DNA from: Haberlea rhodopensis
Taxonomy: Eukaryota; Streptophyta; Magnoliopsida; Lamiales; Gesneriaceae
DNA length: 64,000 bases
Assembly (NCBI GenBank): GCA_907163345.1
Contig: CAJQUN010000335.1
Coordinates: forward strand, 186,001 to 250,000
Direction of reading: 5' to 3'
Shown here: one piece after another, positions 34,863-46,950 of the stretch
Layout of the letters: each line of letters opens with the position of its first letter
How positions within the stretch are numbered: position 1 is the stretch's first letter
Made by a program: the position numbers and the translations under genes
Notes under the pieces: model-generated
Database searches by the model: none
Seen by the model: only the letters and a program-made list of their open reading frames with translations
Told to the model about the DNA's origin: nothing

Positions 34863-36427
34863 GTTGCATATCATGATATATCAGATCTGAGAGGGAAAAA
34901 CCACCGAAAAACACACACCCAAACCCTAGCCGCCGCTTGGAAGAGCTGAGAGGAAGCCATCTTCTTCCTTCTTCATCCAAGCTTAAGCGTACCATTTTCC
35001 GGAGTGCAAGGAAGGAGCAAGAGAAGAAATCACGGTGCAACGCACAGATTCATTCCAGCCGTTTATCGTATTTCTAAACTTTGATTTATTTTATTTTCAT
35101 TTTCATTTGATGTTTTTGAGGTCGAGAGACGATTAAACTTCTTATGTAATTGACTTGAATTGAATCTAGTTTATTTTATTGAGTTTTTGATTCGTTCGTG
35201 TTTGAGTGGATTGAGTTCAAAGCCTAGCTAACTTTGGTTGAAATCTGTAAGTTATAACCGAGATCGAGAGATAACGTTATAATACGCTACATTAATTCAT
35301 GATGTATGTTAAGATTGAGATCGAGAGATGAAATCGCATACGTGAGAACTTTGAATCGAGAGATTTAGAGTAACGAGGTTTTGAAGATTTATGCAATATT
35401 GGATTAGTAAATAGGTGCACGAGAGTGACTTGTTCTAATTTGATATTAGTTTCTTTACAGCTCGAGAGAGTGTATTGAATATTATTGAAAACCTTTCACC
35501 TTAAGAATCAATTGTTTGGTAATTTCCTATTCAAACGAATCTTTGAAGAGAACATAGTTGAACGAAGAGCGAGATAAATTTCTCGAGCGAATTACCTTTG
35601 CATATCCGGAACCCGATCAATTTTATTTATTCTTGTGTTTTAGTTCTAGTTCTGTTTTAATTAATCTACCCCCGTTTCAGTCGTAGGCTAAATATAATTT
35701 TGCTAGTCTTATTTGGTACTTATACATTAGTCCCTGTGGATTCGACAACCTTTACTTTCATTTCACTATACTAAAACTTGACAACCGTGCACTTGCGGTA
35801 GAATCGCTTCACATTACACTTTGAAATATTTCTGTTTAAAAATAAAGCGGTCACTTATATATATATGTAGATATGTATATATTCATATATGTACCGGACA
35901 TATTTTCAGTATTAATAAAAACATGAGATCAATAAATCCCTCTTATAATATTAAGTTTAAAATGCCTTCCAATTAAAAATACTCGTCAAGACTTCGATTG
36001 AACATGTGTGGGTTTGCCAAAGCAAAGCACCGTGACCATCTTAGTAAGACGCGAAAGGATAAAAGTGATATCCGTGTTATTTAAAATTGGGTTCGACTTA
36101 ACTAGCGTTATTTCAATAGGATTGGGAACCTAGAGGCATGGGGTTGGAAAAATAATTCATTAGATGAATTTGAACAAAGCGTTGTTCGTCCAATCATCCA
36201 AGAATTGCATGTGATTGTAATTGACAAAGAGTTGTCTACCTAAATAACCGAGTCTTGGGCGATTAGCCAAAGCTAACTCAAGATTAAGTGAAATATGGAT
36301 CTTGGCCCACTAAAGTTTTCGAGGGTTGATAATTTTAAACAAAATAGTGTGAGTGTCATTTAATATAAGACCATATTAAATGATTAAAATCATAAACTTA
36401 TTTTGCATATTTATATTGTAGATATCC

Positions 36428-37615
36428 ATGGCAACAAACAACGTTACAAATGCACTATCATTGCGATCGGTCCTTGAGAAGGACAAACTGAATGGGACAA
36501 ATTTCCTAGACAGGTATAGGAATTTGAGGATTGTCCTCAAACAAGAAAAGAAGCAATATGTCCTAGAGGAAACCTTACCTGCTGAGGAACCTCCCTTGAC
36601 GGCTGCTAAAGCCGATAAAGATGCTTACAAGAAGCATCAAAATGACGCACTTGATGTTGGGTGCCTTATGCTTGCCACCATGAACTCTGAGCTTCAGAAC
36701 CAACATGAGGAAATGGAGGCGTTCGATATGATCGAACATCTAAAGCAACTGTACCAACAACAAGCAAGACAAGAGAGGTATGACGTCTCTAAAGCGTTAT
36801 TCCAGTGTAGAATGGTAGAAGGAAGTCTGGTTGGAACTCATGTGCTCAAAATGATTGGGTACATTGAGAATCTGGAGAAGCTGGGTTTTCCTTTGGACCA
36901 AGAGTTGGCCACTGACGTGATCTTGCAATCGTTGCCTGAAAGCTTCAGTCAATTTGTCTTGAATTACAATATGATTGAAATTGAAAAGACTCTACCACAG
37001 TTGCTTGGCATGCTGAGAACTTTTGAAGCTAACAGCAAGAAGTATAAGCCTACTAATGTACTTATTATGAATAAGAGCAAAGGAAAGGCTAAAGCAAAAG
37101 GCTTCAAGAAGAACAAGAAGGTCCTTGTTAAGTCTAAGCCACATGTTTCTGCACTAAAGCCAAAGGGGGGAGTGGCAAAAGAGGGGAACTGTTTCCATTG
37201 CGGTGAGACCGGACATTGGAAAAGAAATTGCAAAGTTTATCTGGAGGATCTTAAGAAGACGAAGGGAAGTGTGACTTCCACTTCAGGTATTTTTGTTATA
37301 GAAGTCAATTTATCTACTTCTTCATCATGGGTATTAGATACTGGATGTGGATCTCACATTTGTGTTAATGTGCAGGATCTTAAAAGGAGTAGGATATTGG
37401 CAAAAGGCGAAGTGGATCTCCGAGTAGGAAATGGAGCAAGAGTTGTTGCATTAGCTATAGGAGATTATTCATTATCTTTGCCTTCCGGTTTATCTTTAGA
37501 TTTAAAAGATTGTTATTTTGTGCCTTCAATTACTAGAAACATTATCTCTATTTCTTGTTTGGACAAGTTTGGATTTTCATTTATTATAAAGGACAATTGT
37601 TGCTCATTTATTTAA
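36428..37615 (+). pseudogene. D Gag and protease
   Basis: 395 residues from the ATG at 36428. Copia Gag core: KLNGTNFLDRYRNLRIVLKQ, ALDVGCLMLATMNSELQ, GFPLDQELATDVILQSLP. CCHC knuckle CFHCGETGHWKRNC at about residue 255. The protease motif SSWVLDTGCGSHIC follows. The frame is lost near 37590, where the integrase reading frame continues from 37555. In this group gag-pol is normally one ORF, so this is a lesion. Confidence 0.92.
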
Positions 37616-38609
37616 ATGATATGTTTTATGCTAGTGCACAAATGATTAATGGTCTTTATGTATTAAATCTTGATATGCCTGGCTATAACATAAATACTAA
37701 AAGGATTAAGAATAATGATTCTAATCCAACTTATCTCTGGCATTGTCGCTTGGGCCATATAAACGAGAATCACATATCAAAACTTCATAAGGATGGAGTA
37801 TTGGATTCATTTGATTTTGAATCATATGAAACATGTGAATCTTGTTTAATGGGCAAGATGACTAAAGCTCCTTTCAAGGGACATGTTGAAAGGACAAATG
37901 ATTTATTGAGTCTCATACATAGTGATGTATGTGGACCAATAAGTACACATGCTAGAGGTGGTTTTCAATACTTCGTTACATTTACTGATGACTTCAGTAG
38001 ATATGGGTATGTGTACCTAATGAAACATAAACATGAAACCTTTGAAAAGTTCAAGGATTTCAAGAATGAAGTACAAAACCAACTTGGCAAAAGTATCAAA
38101 ATCCTTCGATCAGATCGAGGAGGTGAATACCTTAGCCAAGAGTTTCATGACTATCTAAAGGAGTGTGGGATAGTCCCACAACCCACTCCTCTGTATACTC
38201 CACAATGGAATGGTGTATCCGAGAGGAGAAATCGAACCTTGTTGGACATGGTTAGATCAATGATGAGTCATGCAGATATTCCGATATCCTTTTGGGGACA
38301 TGCTTTAGAAACAGCAATATTCATACTGAACCGTGTTCCATCTAAATCTGTGGAAAAGACACCATATTAGATATGGACTGGGAAACGTCCTGGTATGTCT
38401 TTTATGAAGATTTGGGGTTGTGAGGCTTTCGTGAGACGTCACGCATCTAACAAACTTGGACCCAAATCTGATAAGTGTTTAGTTGTGGGGTATCCTAAGG
38501 AAACGAAAGGATACTATTTCTATTATCCCACCGAGAACAAAGTGGTTGTTGCTCGGACTGGTGTATTTCTTGAAAGAGAATTTATTTCTAGAAAAACCAG
38601 TGGGAGACA
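37600..38609 (+). pseudogene. D integrase, broken by a stop and by element C
   Basis: The zinc-binding GAG-pre-integrase stretch (LWHCRLGHINENHI..CESCLMGKM) and the DDE core (HSDVCGPI, FTDDFSRYGYVYL, LRSDRGGEYLS, TPQWNGVSERRNRTLLD) are in frame. A TAG at 38368-38370 interrupts the C-terminal block just before IWTG. Sequence continues to REFISRKTSGR, where C is inserted at 38610 (target duplication AGACA). Confidence 0.92.
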
Positions 38610-39589
38610 TGACCGATTTATTTTTAAACAGAAAATATTTCAAAGTGTAGTGTGAAGCGATTCTACCGCAAGTGCACGGTTGTCAAGTTTTAGTATAGTG
38701 AAATGTAAGTAAAGGTTGTCGAATCCACAGGGACTAATGTATAAGTACCAAATAAGACTAGCAAAATTATATTTAGCCTACGATTAACAAAGGAGTAGAT
38801 TAACTAATGCAATCTTAGAACTAAAGGACACAAAAATGAAATAAAACAAATCGGATTCCGGACATGCAAAGGTAATTTGCTTGAGAAATTTATCTCGCTC
38901 TTCGTTCAACTGTATTATCTTTAATGATTCGTCTGAATAATCAATTATCAAACAATTGATCCTTAAGGTGAAAGGTTTTCGTTATTATTCAATACACTCT
39001 CTCGAGCTGTAAAGAAACTAATATCAAATTAGAACAAGTCACTCTCGTGCACCTATTTACTAATCCAATATTGCATAAATCTTCAAAACCTCGTTACTCT
39101 AAATCTCTCGATTCAAAGTTCTCACGTATGCGATTTCATCTCTTGATCTCAATCTTAACATACATCATGAATTAATATCGCGTATTATAACGTTATCTCT
39201 CGATCTCGGTTATAAATCACAGATTTCAACCAAAGTTAGCTAGGCTTTGATCTTAATAAGCGTTTAATTCATGAACATAAGAACTCAATCCACTTAAACA
39301 CGAACGAATCAATAAATGAAACACAATTTTACTAAAACTCAATAAAATAAACTAGATTCAATTCAAATCAATTACATAAGAAGTTTAATCGTCTCTCGAC
39401 CTCAAAAACATCAAATGAGAATGAAAATAAAATAAATCAAAGTTTAGAAATACGATAAACGACTGGAATGAATCCGTGCGTTGCACCGTGATTTCTTCTC
39501 TTGCTCCTTCCTTGCACTCAGGATTTTACGCTCAAGCTTGGATGAAAACCGGAAGAAGATGGCTCTCCTTGGCGGCGGCTAGGAGGCGG

Positions 39590-41093
39590 TGATGTGACTA
39601 GAAATAGACACATCTTTAGTGCTTAATTTTCTACGTTTTGGTAGGTTTTGATAGATAATTTGATACGTATGCTACCTAATCGTATATTTGTGTAATTGTA
39701 GGTACAATCGAAGAAAACGAGCTAAAAACGATGTGTAAAGACCAAGGAGAGACATGGACATGACAAGGACTCAAAGTTGATCAAGAAAAAGGCAAAAATG
39801 TAATTTTGGAGGTGGCAATCGATCGCCCGGAAGAGGAAATCGATCGCCTATGGACAGAAACTTTTGCAACAAAATTCACGGGTCAGCGATCGATCGCGAA
39901 TGCCAGGCGATCGATCGCCAAAGTCTACTGGAGCTCAACGATCGATCGCGATATAGTGGCGATTGATCGCCTCAAGAAATTCGCTGAAGAAAAAAAAAGC
40001 TAGCGATCGATCGCCACACATCAGGCGATCGATCGCCGTAGAGTCCGGAAATTAGGAAATTGAGTCTTTTACCATGTTTAAAAGATTGTATCCCATTTTT
40101 ATCACTCCCATACCCTAAAACTCGAGACTAAGCCTCATTAGCAGTAGTTTTTGATAGTTTTTCGATTTCTTAGAATAATTTGAGATTTTAGATTAATTTT
40201 CTTTCAAGTTTTCTTCAAGAACAATGAAGAACGAAACCGGAATCGACAAGCCGGAATCGTGATTTATCTTAGTAACTTTCTTTCCTTTATTTATTGAATG
40301 TTTTCGATCGACTTTTTATTGTTTTTAGATTTAATTATGCTAGGCTAAGACTCTTTGATTCTTGGTTGAAGGGATACCTACTTTTGGATTTGAATCTTTT
40401 ATGAGAATTTGGTTTGATTGTTGAATTAGATTTCGATTTCAATTTGTTTCTCAGATTTCGAATTCCATGATTGTTGTGTTTGTGTATTAGACCGATCATC
40501 TAATATTCAATTACATAATCGATAGTTTGTTAAGAAACAACTAAGATTAATAATTAACCGGCTGTAGGTGTTATTGAATTCTTAGGAGAAACGGTTGAGT
40601 AATCAATTTTAACGGCTGTAGTTTTTATTGATTAAATTTATCGAACTCATTAGTTTTGAAAACTATCATTGATTTAATCATTAACGGCTGTAGTGGTGAT
40701 TAGAGATTTGGTAAGGGTTGAATTGAATGCTGTTTTCTCTTTGCCTATGAATAAGATGAGTAAGAATTGAATTTCCAGTCGATAGATAATCGAAAGAATT
40801 CGAATGTTTTGATTTGATGACCAAAAGATAATTTTTCCAAAAGTACGGTTACCTGAAAACCAAGAATCGCTTCACTCTCATAAGTTTAAATCATCTTAGT
40901 TAATCTCGTTAATTAGTTTAGTTCTAGAATTTGCTTAGTAGTAATCATTCATCATAAAACCCCCTTGTTACTATTCGTTTTTGGCATAAAATAAATTTAC
41001 CTTCCCTGTGGGATCGATCCCTACTTCCCTACTACATATTTTTGCTATTAACTGAAGAAGGGTTAATTTGGGCGTACACGATAAACGCTACCA
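39590..41093 (+). repeat. Solo LTR F in the 3' LTR of C
   Basis: 1504 bp, TGATGTGACTAG..CGCTACCA, with target duplication GGCGG (39585-39589, 41094-41098). A CCCTGTGGGATCGATCCCTAC block near 41005 resembles a conserved Athila/Tat LTR motif (also CCTGTGGATTCGACAACC in C). Strand is inferred from that block. No internal region is present. Confidence 0.85.
39817..40034. promoter_or_regulatory. Eight-copy CGATCGATCG array in solo LTR F
   Basis: Eight units, mostly GGCGATCGATCGCC-like, one degenerate (GCGATTGATCGC near 39960). A weak TATA-like TTTAAAAG lies near 40077, about 40 bp downstream. Confidence 0.88.
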
Positions 41094-41584
41094 GGCGGCT
41101 AGGGTTCTCTTTTTTTGGAGAATTTTCGTCTGATATGATCTATGGAAGGGAATGAATGATATCCCACTTAAAACCCCCGAAGATCAACTTAAATTTGGAA
41201 GATAAGATTTTTCAAAAATTGCGTATCGATCGATCGAGAATTATGTCCGATCGATCGGTGCACTGTTCACGTCAGTCTTTGAAACTCACTGCCTCGCCCG
41301 ATCAATCGAGATTTTCCTTCCGATCGATCGATCCTTCGATACTTTTGATGCTCAACATTCTGCCTGGCACGATCGATCGAACCTTTGAAAAATCAAACTT
41401 CTTCTTTTCATCTCTTTTTCGCCTCAATTTCGCCCGTTTTCTTCATTTTAGCTCATTTCTTCCTTTTCCGATCTATTTTCCTGAAACAAGCAAATAAATA
41501 CCAAAAAGCATAATATCATCCAGGAAAAAGTACGAAAAACGGGAAGAAATTACAGCTAAAAACACTTAAAATCTAAGCCTATCA

Positions 41585-42956
41585 ACTCCCCTAAACTTAG
41601 ACTTGATCGTCCTCGAGCAAGCAATAAGCTCAAAAAGAAGAGTTAATCTTAATACTATGCATGAATCATCTTTACAACTCACGTAAAAACTCAGAAATCC
41701 TACTTACACATCGATAAGAGTCATTCAAAATTCAACATGAAGAAATTTCTCTTAAATTAAACAATACATCGCAACATTGGAACGTGCGTGTGTGCTATTG
41801 CAAACATGAGTAATGTACATATCTTTAAGATCAAAATGTGCTATAAAAACTCAAAGTCAAGAATACTTTGAATTACTCTACAAATCTACTATCTAGCACT
41901 TCTCCACTAATGTAAATATTCCCTAGACTTGGATCAAAAGGTCTTTAAAAGCTTATAGCGTTAGGCCTTTTGGTGTCGGTTCCAAAGAAAAGGTAGGATG
42001 AATGCAAAGAAGAGAGTATAATAAAATCAGTTCAACAATTTTTTTTTTTCGCACACTATTGAGCTTCTCTTCAACTTTTTCTAGCCTTGGCCATTTTGGG
42101 TCTTATTTGAATTTTTCTTTTCAAGGCTTTTCTCTACATCTTTTCTTTTTGCTCATTCTTTTGTTCATTTTATTTTTCACAATGAACTCATTTACATATA
42201 ACAATTCAGTGCAATGAATGAGATTCATTATACTCCCTTAGGGATGGATAAAAATTTTCTTTTAGGCTTAAACCAAGGTAGGTATAATGAGTTTGCCAAA
42301 AATGTCGAATGTGGGTCTAATCATATGCAATGCATATACCATTCTTTTTCAATAAGTCTCAAGAGGGGACACTAAGGAATGATGTATAAAAGGTAGGCTT
42401 GAAAGGCACGAACGGTCCAAAGATCGCCTAAATCATCTCCAAGTCAAGTTCCTAATTATAAATTTCGCCTCAAAGTCTTTCAAATAAATTGTAGCGTTAT
42501 CTAAGATGCTCAAGACTAATCATAGTTAACACAATTTGTCACTTTAATCAGTACATACTTCACTCAATCATGACTCAAAACGTGCTCAAATTATTCCTCA
42601 ATTTTGACATATGCTTACAAAGGATATAAACAAACAAGTTAAACATTTTCATGACTCCTATCTAGATGAGGATTAATTTTATCATGTATTACCATTGCAA
42701 ATCTAATTCCTCATTTCTCAAGAATAACTCAATAATAAAAAAAAAATTTGTTGGTAATGCTCAAGGATAAATCAGTCACAAAATCGTGCACTCATGCAAG
42801 GAAAAGAAACAAGACAAGTAGCAGAATGCAAAAACAAGATATATACAAATACACAAACCCCCCCCCCCCCCCCCCCCCAAACTTAATATGTGCATTGCCC
42901 TCAATGAACAAGAAAAATAAATGCAATGGAAAAAACACATACCAAGACAACGATCG
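41585..42956 (-). other. C 3' non-coding region
   Basis: No gene. AT-rich, with the polypurine tract at its left end and a run of 21 C at 42858-42878 (G-run on the coding strand) about 80 bp after ORF417. Confidence 0.7.
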
Positions 42957-44210
42957 TCACTGATCGTCGTCCTCATCATGCTCCGGAGGGGGAACTGGGT
43001 AGTGATGCTCCTCGCCCTGATATGGCGGAAATGGTGGGTATTCAGAAAGTGGGGGTGCATGCGGCTGATATGGTGGAAAGTGTGGCTCTGGCGGGAATTG
43101 GAAACCTGGAAAGCCCTGGGCCATGGCAGTGTTCCATGCACTCTGGTAGTGCATGAACTCCATCTGACGCTGAGCTACCTGCTCATGGTCCATCTGCAAT
43201 GCTCTCTGCATGCTGTGAATGTCCCGCTGCATGTTATGAATGCTCTGCTGCTCCAGGCGAATATCTTGGAGATCCCTGTGAAGAGAGTCCAATGTAACAC
43301 GTGTACGCTCTACAACATAGGATGATGATGCTCCGGCCTGTCTAGCGTCCGAGGGTCGTGGCTCAGCCCTTCGTCGGCCTGTAGGAGGTGGTGGACCGTC
43401 AACAATAATCGGGATCTTCGGCGGAAGTAGCTCATCATCCTCTCCCCATTGCACTCCGCATCTCTGACATAAAGCAGTGATGGTGGATGGAAATGGCAGT
43501 GCGGAGGTAGGTGGGCTGCTACCGATCTCATGGATGTGATCACTAATAATCTCACCCAGATCCACATCATGTCCTGTTAGAATGGTAAATACCAGGGCCG
43601 CGCTATCTTTTGTCACCTCAGAAGTGTGGGTCGAAGGCATGACCCGTGAGGCGACAAATGAGAACCATGCTTGGGCCTCTGGTGTCAAATGTTTCTTGAG
43701 AACCACCTGTGGCTCTCCCTTATCATTCCGCTGCCAATCTTTTCCCGGCATGCCAATAACTGCAAGTACCTCATCATAATTGATCGTACTCTTTCGGAAG
43801 GATTGGTACGCACAGTTATGGATGAATGGCATCCGGTAGATATTATTGATTGCTGCCTGATCAACAAGTACATCCTTCCCTCGGACAAAAACATTCGCTC
43901 TGTGGCCTGGTGGGATAACTCGGAGATTCGTGTAGAATTCCCTTACCAGTGGAACCACAGCATCAATCGGTGTTTGAATAAACTGAAACCAACCTCGTCT
44001 CCTAACTGCCCTTATGACTGGACATTCAATCTTGTCTAAGCTCATGCCCCTTTCACGACTGAGGGGTTTCTTGTGATAACTGGAGAACAACTCAGCGGCT
44101 GTGGCATTTTCAAACTTCTGCTTGTCATACTCTGGCTCAGAAGTGGTGGCCTCTGTATGTTTTTGTTTCTGTGAGGCCTCTGCTTGCTTTGCCTTCTTTC
44201 TTGGAGCCAT
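42957..44210 (-). CDS. ORF417 of element C, putative plant transposon protein
   Basis: 417 residues, intact, from MAPRKKAKQAEASQ. A basic nuclear-signal-like start is followed by a globular part with VVPLVREFYTNLRVIPPG, ANVFVRGKDVLVDQAAINNI and LTPEAQAWFSFVASRVMPS, resembling the 'putative plant transposon protein' family found next to Athila-type elements. A Pro-rich linker (PPPPTGRRRAEPRPS), a coiled coil with repeated MQRDIHSMQRAL-type heptads, and a Pro/Tyr/His-rich acidic tail follow. Role unknown; it occupies the env-like position of Athila elements but no signal peptide or membrane segment is seen. Confidence 0.75.
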   Translation of the reverse strand: MAPRKKAKQAEASQKQKHTEATTSEPEYDKQKFENATAAELFSSYHKKPLSRERGMSLDKIECPVIRAVRRRGWFQFIQTPIDAVVPLVREFYTNLRVIPPGHRANVFVRGKDVLVDQAAINNIYRMPFIHNCAYQSFRKSTINYDEVLAVIGMPGKDWQRNDKGEPQVVLKKHLTPEAQAWFSFVASRVMPSTHTSEVTKDSAALVFTILTGHDVDLGEIISDHIHEIGSSPPTSALPFPSTITALCQRCGVQWGEDDELLPPKIPIIVDGPPPPTGRRRAEPRPSDARQAGASSSYVVERTRVTLDSLHRDLQDIRLEQQSIHNMQRDIHSMQRALQMDHEQVAQRQMEFMHYQSAWNTAMAQGFPGFQFPPEPHFPPYQPHAPPLSEYPPFPPYQGEEHHYPVPPPEHDEDDDQ

Positions 44211-44684
44211 TCTCTCGCTAAGTTGTTCTTAGTTAATTCGCTTAACTGCACACAAACACTGCACCCACAAATACAGCAATACCAACACCCCGCAATACAA
44301 CAACAATTCACCCAAACTTTGATTTTTTTTTAACCCAATTCAACTACAACAATATAATTGCACCAAAAGATGAAACGATATGAAATTGGAAACCAATTAC
44401 CAATTAAAAATCTGATCTTGGATGAACTTGGTGCTTGGTTTGAAGGATGCAATTCTACCCAATTCAGCTTGCAATTCTTCAGATCTGCAATTAAAATCTC
44501 ATTATAACCAGTCTTACTTCAAAGATTTGAAGGAATTTTGAGAATTGGAGAACAAATAGATGAGAGGTGATGAAGATGGTGGAAGAGGCGCTGTGGTATG
44601 CGAAGGAGAGAAGAAATTTTTTTTTTGAAGTGCTTTGCAGAACTGCGTCGGTGCCCTAAATTTTTCAAAATTTTCTCTCGCTCG

Positions 44685-44785
44685 ATCGATCGAAAATAAT
44701 TCTCGATCGATCGAGCGAGGCAGTAACTCAAATCATATTTTAACAGTTTCGGGCGATCGATCGAGATTTGTCTCGATCGATCGCC
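44685..44785. promoter_or_regulatory. Internal CGATCGATCG array upstream of ORF417
   Basis: Four CGATCGATCG units arranged as two hairpin pairs, in the internal region of C between Gag and ORF417. They resemble the LTR arrays and lie about 480 bp upstream of the ORF417 start. A CT-rich, leader-like stretch (about 44530-44640) and a possible intron (GTAAGA at about 44517, CAG near 44485) follow. An internal promoter is possible but not shown. Confidence 0.65.
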
Positions 44786-45131
44786 AGCACCAGAAGACAA
44801 AAAATGAAATTATTCTCAAAAAATTTTCTCTCGGGTTGCCTCGCCTACATCCTTATTGCTCTTGGTTTTACACCTGCAATAAAATTTCACGAACTCATTC
44901 ACGGAAAAACTAAAAACACAATAAAAACAAATCAAACTAAAACAAGGAATTAAAACAAAAACTCGAGGAAGGAAAAGAAAGTTCTTAATTTATAGTCCCA
45001 AGCTGGACTGTCACCTCCTCGTCTGTCAATTCGATTGCTCCTTTGGATTCTTTACAGAATCACTCGGGAGAGTACCTTGCTTCCTTCCCGAAATCAATGT
45101 AGCCAACTGCCCTATTTGCACTTCCAAATTC

Positions 45132-45768
45132 TTAATTGATGCATCTTGATTTTGCATCCTCACCTCTGTCGACGAAATCAGCTTGGCCATCAGTTCCTCC
45201 ATACTCGGATTTTTGTGTGAACTCCGCCTGTGGTTCTGGGTTCAACACATTCTCCTTATTCGACCATCTCAGATTTGGGTGGTTCCTCCACCCCGGATTG
45301 TAGGAGTTCGAGTACGGATTATTCTGCTGCCGGTTTCCTACAAAATTCACCACTTCATTAGTTTTCAAAAATTGGTTACCTGCCTGGCACTCGATGCTCG
45401 GATGACCGCCTCCACACAAGTCACAGAAGATAGCTTGAGCTTGCATCGCTGCTGCTCCCATGCTGTCTATCTTCCAGGTTCATAGCTTCCAACTGAGCCG
45501 AAAGAGCATTAATCTCATCCACTTGATGGACCCCTATTGGTTTCAATGGCGTGTTCCTCTCTGACTGCCATTGATAGCTATTGGACGCCATTTCCTCCAA
45601 TAGTTCATATGCTTCTTCCGGTGTCTTCCGCATAATTGATCCCCCAGATGCTGCATCTATCATTGAACGGTTAGCAGAAAATAAACCATTATAGAAAGTT
45701 TGTACCTGCAGCCAGATGGGTAGACCGTGGTGTGGGCATCTCCTCAGCAATTCTTTAAAACGATCCCA
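45132..45768 (-). pseudogene. C Gag, C-terminal part
   Basis: Continues with LTWDRFKELLRRCPHHGLP, VQTFYNGL and KTPEEAYELLEEMASNSYQW, typical of Athila/Tat Gag. A frame change near 45440 precedes the zinc knuckle CDLCGGGHPSIEC. No protease follows. The tail (45132-45300) is Asn-rich. Confidence 0.88.
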
Positions 45769-46950
45769 TGTTAGGATCGGTCCGGAGTGTTTAGAGGGGG
45801 GGGGGGGGTGAATGAACACTCCTTGTAAAATTTAATCCCTTGTGATTTCTTTCGGATTAGTGAAAGAAATCTGTTTCTTAATCAACTTTTGTACAGAACA
45901 GACCACTGAAAGTATAAGTGCGGAACGGTCTGTTCTTGTATATGTAAGAACGGCTCGATGGCTAGTAATGAAAGAACAAGTGCAGAAAGATAATACACAT
46001 GATATGTTTCTGGAAGTTCGAAGGTGGTGTAATCCTTCTACGTCTCCCCTTCTTCCAATTAAGGAAGGTTTATACTAGAAGACTTTGATTTATACAATCC
46101 TGTTGTACAAACCCGATTCAGGCTGGATTTACCTCACTACCAGTCTGAAACTCCTAGTCACTCGATCTGCTCAGACACACTCTGTCTGACAGTTACAATA
46201 AGTTTCTCACTTCTATTTTTCAACACAGAAAACACAAGATGCGCACAGTGATCCTAAATGATCAAATGTTACAAAGTAATCGTGCTTAAAATAATTTCAG
46301 CTCGAGAGCTTCTGAGCTTGTAAGCTTGTGCTGTTTTGCTTTCTTGTGCGTTTTTCAATTGATCAGCGAGAGTCGCGTATATTCCTTTTGTTGCATCCTT
46401 TTATATTTGCAAGTACCAACGACATTATTTCCCTTAATGTGCAACTTTGACTCTGCTTAAACTCTGAGTAGGCTACAGTCTTCTTCTTCAGGATACTTGC
46501 CGTTCTGGTTCATACTTTCGGCGACTGTCAGGTAAGCTCTTCTTTGTCTTCTTACCTTTTATGGCAATCTTCAGTCTTTGGTCCTTTGTAGCATTAATTA
46601 TGACATTAAATGCTACAATAAATAGCCGTTAATGATTCAGACTTAGGAGCCATTCTTTATGTATCCTAGACTGCTCTGATCTGATAAAGATTGAGATCGA
46701 TCTGAAGCTTCGGTTTAGTCAGTCTGATATCCATCGATCCGGTCTGATAAGTAATATGCCTTATCAGCTTGTTATGTTTTGAGCTATCGATCTGGTCAGT
46801 CTGATTACCCTCGATCCGGTCTGATATGCTTTGTCATCTTATCAGCTTGATCTGTTTTGGGCGATCGTTCTGGTCAATCTGATTTCACTCGATCCGGTCT
46901 GATATGTTTTGTCATCTTTAAAATCTCATCGATAAGATCCGGAACTAACA
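45769..46950 (-). repeat. E 3' LTR
   Basis: 1182 bp, TGTTAGGATC..GGAACTAACA on plus. Three direct copies of CGATCCGGTCTGATA at 46735, 46812 and 46890 (77-78 bp apart). A TATA box (ATATAAAAGGATGC on the coding strand) lies near 46400. A G-run of 13 at 45796-45808 is 7 long in the other LTR. Confidence 0.93.

Larger units (their letters stand above)
34346..35853 (+). repeat. Solo LTR of family C
   Basis: 1508 bp, TGATAGGCTT..GCGGTCA, with target duplication CTTAT (34341-34345, 35854-35858). Reverse-complement match to the LTRs of element C. It carries eight GATCGATC palindromes (34552-34795) and a clear TATA (CTATAAATATGGATC at 34848-34862). A solo LTR forms when the two LTRs of an element recombine. 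Confidence 0.92.
33092..36427 (+). other. D leader, with hairpin repeats and solo LTR C
   Basis: No gene. From 33335 to 33740 it holds repeated inverted repeats (see separate entry). The solo LTR of family C is at 34346-35853. The rest is AT-rich leader up to the gag ATG at 36428. Confidence 0.75.
38610..41584 (-). repeat. C 3' LTR, split by solo LTR F
   Basis: About 1466 bp after removing F (39590-41093 plus one target copy). It matches 57195-58680. Palindromes are reduced to about five units near 41225-41375. Confidence 0.9.

Noticed and set aside
44519..44953. ORFs on both strands around the internal palindromes of C
   Set aside because: Short, overlapping and made largely of the CGATCG repeats; treated as regulatory or non-coding.
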